Both the position numbers and the translations under genes were made by a program. A stretch of DNA of 64,000 nucleotides from Paracoccus subflavus (GTDB lineage Bacteria > Pseudomonadota > Alphaproteobacteria > Rhodobacterales > Rhodobacteraceae), in the NCBI RefSeq assembly GCF_004310345.1, contig NZ_SISK01000003.1, forward strand, positions 186,001 through 250,000, written 5' to 3'. The number at the start of each line of letters is the position of its first letter. Position 1 is the first letter of the stretch. Under the pieces are notes generated by a model, which did not search any database, was not told the origin of the DNA, and was given only the letters and a program-made list of their open reading frames with translations. Of the stretch, positions 59,282-64,000 are shown piece after piece.

Positions 59282-60046
59282 TCAGGCGTCGGCAGAGGCC
59301 ACCACCACCTGCGTGTCCCCGTCCTCGCACACCCTGTGCAGGCCTTCCGGCATCGGACGGTCGATGAAGATCGCATCCAGTTCGGACAGGGACACGACGC
59401 GGATCGGGGCCTTTTGCGCCAGCTTGGCCGAATCCGTCACCAGCCAGCGTTCGCGCGCCTGACGCAGGATGGCGCGGCTGACGCGCACCTCGGCCAGATC
59501 GAAGTCCAGGATGTCGCCGTCCTCGTCCAGGGCCGAACAGCCGATGATGGCGTAATCCGTCTTGAAATTCGCCATGAACTCGCTGGTCAGATCGCCGACC
59601 AGACCGCCGTCGGACCGCCGCAGCAGCCCGCCCGCCAACAGAACCTCGCAGCTTTCATTGGCGGCCAGGATATTGGCCACGTTCATGTTGTTGGTCACGA
59701 CCGTCAGGTTGCGATGGCGCAGCAGGGCACGGGCCACCGCCTCGGTCGTGGTGCCGATGTTGAGGATCACCGAACTGTTGTCGGGAATCTGGGCGGCGCA
59801 GGCGCGGCCGATGGCGGCCTTGGCGTCCTCGTTCATCCGGCGCCGTTCCTCATAGGCGATGTTGCTGGCGCCGCTGCGCAGGATCGCCCCGCCATGGACC
59901 CGGTCCAGCACCCCCTGATCGGCCAGTTCGGCCAGGTCGCGGCGGATCGTCTGGGGCGTGACGCCCAGTTGGACGGACAATTCCTCGACCCCCGCCCGCC
60001 CCGAGGCGCGCACCAGTTCCAGGATCTGCATCTGCCGGATGTTCAT
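59282..60046 (-). CDS. glpR: DeoR-family glycerol regulon repressor
   Basis: The 254-residue regulator has an N-terminal winged helix (MNIRQMQILELVRASGRAGV then LGVTPQTIRRDLAEL) and a C-terminal sugar-phosphate sensor domain (IGTTTEAVARALLRH, VLLAGGLLRRSDGGLVGD, SALDEDGDILDFDLAEV). It is divergent from glpD, so it probably represses the glycerol operon and is released by glycerol 3-phosphate. The ATG at 60046 gives the family start; an in-frame ATG at 60115 overlaps the promoter. Confidence 0.9.
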   Translation of the reverse strand: MNIRQMQILELVRASGRAGVEELSVQLGVTPQTIRRDLAELADQGVLDRVHGGAILRSGASNIAYEERRRMNEDAKAAIGRACAAQIPDNSSVILNIGTTTEAVARALLRHRNLTVVTNNMNVANILAANESCEVLLAGGLLRRSDGGLVGDLTSEFMANFKTDYAIIGCSALDEDGDILDFDLAEVRVSRAILRQARERWLVTDSAKLAQKAPIRVVSLSELDAIFIDRPMPEGLHRVCEDGDTQVVVASADA

Positions 60047-60067
60047 CGCCACCCCCTGCCCGGCCCT

Positions 60068-60097
60068 TACAGAAAACGCACACCGACCCTCTGTCAA
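60068..60097 (-). promoter_or_regulatory. Candidate glpR promoter
   Basis: On the minus strand TTGACA (complement of 60092-60097) and TCTGTA (complement of 60068-60073) are separated by 18 bases, a good match to a housekeeping promoter. It would start transcription about 15-20 bases before the glpR ATG. Confidence 0.55.
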
Positions 60098-60117
60098 GCG
60101 AAAGAAACTGCGCATAA

Positions 60118-60158
60118 ACGAACATCATTCTTGACAGAACGCGCGCGCCGATGTTCGT
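60118..60158 (+). promoter_or_regulatory. Inverted-repeat operator candidate upstream of glpD
   Basis: ACGAACATC (60118-60126) and its inverse GATGTTCGT (60150-60158) are perfect inverted copies whose centres lie 32 bases apart, about three helical turns. They flank a -35-like TTGACA at 60131-60136 before glpD. DeoR-type repressors bind such spaced half-sites, so GlpR binding is likely by position. The -10 match is weak. Confidence 0.6.
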
Positions 60159-60185
60159 CTTGAGGTCAGAGCGCGGGGGATGATC

Positions 60186-61736
60186 ATGTCGGCGGCGACG
60201 GATCTGTTTGTCATAGGCGGCGGGATCAACGGCACGGGCATCGCCCGCGACGCCGCGGGGCGCGGTCTGTCCGTTCGTCTGGCCGAACAGGGGGATCTGG
60301 CCGGGGCGACCAGCAGCGCCTCGACCAAGCTGTATCATGGCGGGCTGCGCTATCTGGAATTCCTGGAACTGCGCCTGGTGCGAGAATCGCTGCGCGAACG
60401 CGAGGTGCTGCTGCGGGCGATGCCCCACATCGCCTGGCCCATGCGGTTCGTCCTGCCGCTGGACCCGCGGATGCGCTTTGCCGGGCAGACGCCGGTATCG
60501 CGGCTGCTGTCGCTGGCGATGCCCTGGGCGCGCGGGCATCGGCCGAACCTGGTGATCCGCGCGGGGCTGTTCCTGTACGACAACCTTGGCGCAAGAAAGA
60601 TCCTGCCCGGCACCACGTCGCTGGATCTGCGCCATGCGCCCGAAGGCGAACCGTTGCAGGACAGGCTGACGCGGGCTTATGAATATTCCGACTGCTGGGT
60701 GGACGATGCGCGGCTGGTGGTGCTGAACGCGCGCGATGCGGCGGCGCGGGGCGCCGACATCATCGTGGGCTCGAAGGTGACAGAGGCTCGGCGCGACGGG
60801 ACTGGCTGGATGGTCCGACTGGCCGACGGGCGCAGCTTCCGGGCACGGGTGCTGGTGAACGCCGCCGGCCCCTGGGTCGGTCAGGTGATCCAGGAGGTGG
60901 CGCACCTGCCATCGACCGAAGGGGTGCGGCTGGTGCGGGGCAGCCATATCGTCACGCGGCGGCTGTTCGACCACGACAAGGCCTATTTCCTGCAAGGCCC
61001 CGACGGCCGGATCGTCTTTGCGATCCCCTACGAGGGCGACTTCACCCTGATCGGCACCACCGACATGGATCACGACGGCGCGCCGGATCAGGCCGTCTGC
61101 ACGCCCGAGGAGGTCGATTACCTGTGCCGGTTCGTGTCGGGCTATTTCCGGCAGGCGGTGACGCCTGCGGATGTGGTCTGGACCTTTTCGGGGGTGCGGC
61201 CCCTTTACGACGATGGCGCGTCGTCCGCCACGGCGGCGACGCGGGACTATGTGCTGTCGCTGGACCAGGCCGGGCCGCCCTGCCTGCATGTCTTCGGCGG
61301 CAAGATCACCACCTATCGCCGTCTGGCCGAAGCCGCGATGGCCAAGCTGGCGCCGCATCTGCCGGGCGCGGGTTCGCCCTGGACCGCAGGCGCCCCCCTG
61401 CCGGGCGGCGATTTTCCCGTGGACGGCGCGGCGGCTCTGGCGGACGGGCTGCGGCGCGACCATCCGTTCCTGACCCAAGGGTGGGCCGACCGCCTGGTGC
61501 GCGCCTATGGGACCGAGGCTGCGCAGGTTCTGGACGGCGCCCGGACCGCCGCCGATCTGGGCCGCGACTTTGGCGCGACGTTGACCGAATCCGAACTGCG
61601 TTGGATGATGGAGCGCGAATGGGCACGCGACGCCAAGGGGGTGCTGTGGCGGCGCTCCAAGCTGGGCTTGCGGATGTCGCCCGAACAGGCCGCCGAGGTC
61701 GAGGACTATATCGCCAGTCGGAGGGTTGCGGCATGA
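60186..61736 (+). CDS. glpD: Aerobic glycerol-3-phosphate dehydrogenase
   Basis: This 516-residue FAD enzyme at the inner membrane oxidises glycerol 3-phosphate to dihydroxyacetone phosphate and reduces quinone. The FAD loop FVIGGGINGTGIARDAAGRG, the segment GATSSASTKLYHGGLRYLEF, LVNAAGPWVGQV and the late FSGVRPLYDDG and HVFGGKITTYRRLAEAAM are conserved. The ATG at 60186 has GGGGGA five bases upstream; ATG at 60180 is the alternative. Its stop overlaps the next gene by four bases (ATGA), and three genes follow without gaps. Confidence 0.95.
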   Translation: MSAATDLFVIGGGINGTGIARDAAGRGLSVRLAEQGDLAGATSSASTKLYHGGLRYLEFLELRLVRESLREREVLLRAMPHIAWPMRFVLPLDPRMRFAGQTPVSRLLSLAMPWARGHRPNLVIRAGLFLYDNLGARKILPGTTSLDLRHAPEGEPLQDRLTRAYEYSDCWVDDARLVVLNARDAAARGADIIVGSKVTEARRDGTGWMVRLADGRSFRARVLVNAAGPWVGQVIQEVAHLPSTEGVRLVRGSHIVTRRLFDHDKAYFLQGPDGRIVFAIPYEGDFTLIGTTDMDHDGAPDQAVCTPEEVDYLCRFVSGYFRQAVTPADVVWTFSGVRPLYDDGASSATAATRDYVLSLDQAGPPCLHVFGGKITTYRRLAEAAMAKLAPHLPGAGSPWTAGAPLPGGDFPVDGAAALADGLRRDHPFLTQGWADRLVRAYGTEAAQVLDGARTAADLGRDFGATLTESELRWMMEREWARDAKGVLWRRSKLGLRMSPEQAAEVEDYIASRRVAA

Positions 61737-62800
61737 CGCTGGAACTGCAGGGCGTCGCCAAGGATGTCGCCGGCCAGACCTGGATCCATCCGGTCGATCT
61801 GGAACTGGCGCCCGGCAGCATGAACGTGCTTCTGGGCCCGACGCTGTCGGGCAAGACCACGCTGATGCGGCTGATGGCGGGACTGGACCAGCCCAGCAGC
61901 GGCCGAATTGTCTGGCAAGGCCAGGACGTGACCGGCCGCCGGGTGCAGGACCGGGGCGTGGCGATGGTCTATCAGCAATTCATCAACTATCCGTCGATGA
62001 GCGTTTACGACAACATCGCCTCGCCCCTGCGCCTGCAACGCGTGGCACGGGCCGAGATCGACAAGCGTGTCCGCCAGACGGCCGAGATGATGCGCCTGAC
62101 GCCCCTGCTGGATCGCCGCCCGCTGGACCTGTCGGGTGGACAGCAGCAGCGCACGGCCCTGGCCCGCGCCCTGGTCAAGGGCGCCGGGCTGGTGCTGCTG
62201 GACGAGCCGCTGGCGAACCTCGACTACAAGCTGCGCGAGGAGTTGCGGGCCGAAATCCCGCGCATCTTCGAGGCATCGGGCGCGATCTTCGTCTATGCCA
62301 CCACCGAACCCGAGGAGGCGCTGCTGCTGGGCGGCAGCACCGCGACGCTGTGGGAGGGCCGGGTGACGCAGTTCGGCCCCACCCCTCAGGTCTATCGCGC
62401 GCCGCAGGACGCCGTGACCGCCCGCGTCTTCAGCGACCCGCCGATGAACTTCAAACGCATCGCCGTGCAGGGCGGGGAAGCCGTGCTTGACCGCGCGCGG
62501 TGGCGGGTGGATGTGGCCGATGGCCGATATACCGCAGGGTTTCGCGCGCCTCATCTGTCGCTGCGGCAGTCGCCTCAGTCCATCGCCCTGGATGCCCGGC
62601 TTGACACCACGGAAATCACCGGGGCGGAAACCTATCTGCATCTGCGGCATGGCCCGGACCGCTGGGTCGGACTGGTTCCGGGCGTGCAGACCCTTCCGGC
62701 AGGGGCGCCGCTGACCCTGTGGCTTGATCCGGCGCATATCTATCTGTTCGACGAAGGCGGCCGCCTGGCGCGGGCCGCCCCCTATGCGCGGGCGGCGTGA
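61733..62800 (+). CDS. glpS: Glycerol ABC transporter ATP-binding protein, GlpS-like
   Basis: The 355-residue ATPase has Walker A as GPTLSGKTT (residues 35-43), the signature LSGGQQQRTALARALVKGA, Walker B VLLDEPLANLD and a C-terminal TOBE-like domain. The order glpR/glpD/ATPase/ATPase/permease matches the rhizobial glycerol transport operon (glpSTPQUV), so the substrate is inferred to be glycerol. It overlaps both neighbours, which implies translational coupling. Confidence 0.85.
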   Translation: MTLELQGVAKDVAGQTWIHPVDLELAPGSMNVLLGPTLSGKTTLMRLMAGLDQPSSGRIVWQGQDVTGRRVQDRGVAMVYQQFINYPSMSVYDNIASPLRLQRVARAEIDKRVRQTAEMMRLTPLLDRRPLDLSGGQQQRTALARALVKGAGLVLLDEPLANLDYKLREELRAEIPRIFEASGAIFVYATTEPEEALLLGGSTATLWEGRVTQFGPTPQVYRAPQDAVTARVFSDPPMNFKRIAVQGGEAVLDRARWRVDVADGRYTAGFRAPHLSLRQSPQSIALDARLDTTEITGAETYLHLRHGPDRWVGLVPGVQTLPAGAPLTLWLDPAHIYLFDEGGRLARAAPYARAA

Positions 62801-63882
62801 TGGCGCGGATCACCCTGGACACCCTTGCCCACAGCTACAGTCCCACGCCCAGGGGGGATGCCGACTGGGCGCTGAAGCCGATGTCGCTGACCTGGCGCGA
62901 TGGCGGTGCCTATGCGCTGCTGGGCAGTTCGGGCTGCGGCAAGACCACGCTGCTGAACATCATCTCGGGCCTGCTGCACCCGTCGCGCGGGCGGGTGCTG
63001 TTCGGCGACCGCGATGTGACCGACCTGCCCACGGCGGAACGCAACATCGCGCAGGTGTTCCAGTTCCCGGTCGTCTATGACACCATGACCGTGCGCCAGA
63101 ACCTGGCCTTTCCCTTGAAGAACCGGGGCCTGCCCGCCGACCAGATCGCCGCGCGGGTCGATGCGGTGGCCCGCATGATCGGGATGGAGGCGACGCTGGA
63201 GCGCCGCGCGCGGGGGCTGACGGCGGATGCCAAGCAGAAGATCAGCCTGGGGCGCGGCATGGTCCGGCAGGACGTGAACGCGATCCTGTTCGACGAACCG
63301 CTGACAGTCATCGACCCGCAGATGAAATGGGAACTGCGCACGCAGTTGAAGGCCCTGCACCGCGAATTCGGGCATACGATGATCTATGTCACCCACGACC
63401 AGACCGAGGCGCTGACCTTTGCCGACGAGGTGGTCGTCATGTCCGAGGGCCGCGTCGTGCAGGCGGGCACCCCGCAATCGCTGTTCGACACCCCCGCGCA
63501 TACCTTCGTGGGCTATTTCATCGGCTCGCCCGGCATGAACCTGCTGGACGCGCAGCTTCACGGGGCGACCGCGCGTGTCGGGGGGGCGACGATCCCGCTG
63601 GCGGCGCCCTATGCCGCGCCGCAGGGCCGGGTGCAGATCGGCATCCGTCCCGACGCCGTGCGCCCCACGACCGGCGACGGCCTGCCCTTCCGCCTGATCC
63701 GCACCGAGGATGTAGGCCACCACCGCATCCTGCGCGGCGAGGTTGCGGGCGCGCCCTTCAACCTCGTCGTCCCCGAGGATCAGCCGATCCCCGCGGCGTT
63801 CGACCGCGTGGTCCTGGACCCGGCCCGGATCGGCGTCTTTGTCGATGACTGGCGCATCGAACCCCTGGAAAGGGCCGCATGA
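62800..63882 (+). CDS. glpT: Glycerol ABC transporter ATP-binding protein, GlpT-like
   Basis: The 360-residue ATPase has a normal Walker A (LGSSGCGKTTLLN) and Walker B (ILFDEPLTVIDP), but the ABC signature reads LTADAKQKISLGRG in place of LSGGQ. That makes one of the two ATP sites in a GlpS/GlpT heterodimer likely non-catalytic. A TOBE-like C-terminal domain follows (QIGIRPDAVRP). The ATG at 62800 overlaps the glpS stop by one base; a GTG at 62797 is the alternative. Confidence 0.85.
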   Translation: MARITLDTLAHSYSPTPRGDADWALKPMSLTWRDGGAYALLGSSGCGKTTLLNIISGLLHPSRGRVLFGDRDVTDLPTAERNIAQVFQFPVVYDTMTVRQNLAFPLKNRGLPADQIAARVDAVARMIGMEATLERRARGLTADAKQKISLGRGMVRQDVNAILFDEPLTVIDPQMKWELRTQLKALHREFGHTMIYVTHDQTEALTFADEVVVMSEGRVVQAGTPQSLFDTPAHTFVGYFIGSPGMNLLDAQLHGATARVGGATIPLAAPYAAPQGRVQIGIRPDAVRPTTGDGLPFRLIRTEDVGHHRILRGEVAGAPFNLVVPEDQPIPAAFDRVVLDPARIGVFVDDWRIEPLERAA

Positions 63883-64000
63883 TGGACAAGCCGCTCAACA
63901 ACCGCGCCTGGTTCCTGGTTCTGCCGGTGCTGGTGGTCGTCGCCTTTTCGGCGGTGATCCCGCTGATGACCGTTGTGAACTATTCGGTCCAGGACACCTT
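63879..64000 (+). CDS. glpP: Glycerol ABC transporter permease, GlpP-like (partial)
   Basis: The first about 40 residues are in the window. MMDKPLNNRAWFLVLPVLVV is followed by a hydrophobic helix AFSAVIPLMTVVNYSVQDT, typical of the first segment of MalF/UgpA-type permeases. The ATG at 63879 overlaps the glpT stop by ATGA; the second ATG at 63882 may be used instead. The rest of the transporter should lie to the right. Confidence 0.75.
   Translation, partial: MMDKPLNNRAWFLVLPVLVVVAFSAVIPLMTVVNYSVQDT

Overview
The window looks like a chromosomal segment of an alphaproteobacterium of the Rhodobacteraceae, most likely Paracoccus or a close relative. The evidence is high GC, 5-aminolevulinate synthase (C4 haem pathway), an IalB-family protein next to rlmN, a class 3 (Rhizobium-type) asparaginase, and a glpR/glpD/glpS/glpT glycerol locus of the rhizobial type. 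No tRNA, rRNA, CRISPR array or intact insertion sequence was seen.

Layout. 1-5310: a membrane-lipid block with a frameshifted DedA/PAP2/LssY gene, the apparent wreck of a DUF502 gene, and an intact mprF. 5652-9912: an ABM-GNAT fusion, oligoendopeptidase F, a stand-alone rbsD and small envelope proteins. 9995-15662: LOG protein, dapD, a YaiI-type protein and carB. 15695-16600: an AT-rich foreign gene placed directly behind lepA. 16601-23650: lepA, an EamA exporter coupled to a HAD phosphatase, a metallochaperone, sirtuin, orphan ParA, ABM protein and M19 dipeptidase. 23734-30364: RodZ-like protein, hemA with an FNR-type box, M20 peptidase, SLT lipoprotein and gatB. 30689-33113: a three-gene operon with a degenerate ATP-grasp protein, a RimK/MvdD-like ATP-grasp ligase and a small protein carrying eleven uninterrupted Glu-Lys-x triplets. 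33642-46049: sugar dehydrogenase, asd, DedA, carbonic anhydrase, M17 aminopeptidase with an NlpC/P60 peptidase, serB, nitronate monooxygenase, TSUP carrier, asparaginase, IalB and rlmN. 46064-57955: an accessory stretch with an AT-rich membrane protein, cupin, receiver-like protein, flavin disulfide reductase, a two-component system and a divergent 2123-residue haem peroxidase with RTX repeats. 58092-64000: alcohol dehydrogenase, then the start of the glycerol uptake and oxidation operon.

How genes work together. GlpR probably represses the divergent glpD-glpS-glpT-permease operon. The M17 and NlpC/P60 genes overlap by ATGA and probably act in peptide or murein-peptide turnover. The histidine kinase and response regulator face the giant secreted peroxidase and may control it.

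The best candidate for an undescribed system is the ATP-grasp operon at 30689-33113. An active-looking peptide ligase, a homologue that has lost its catalytic residues, and a repetitive Glu/Lys acceptor-like protein suggest side-chain ligation or cross-linking of the repeat, similar in logic to graspetides. This is inference from sequence and gene order.
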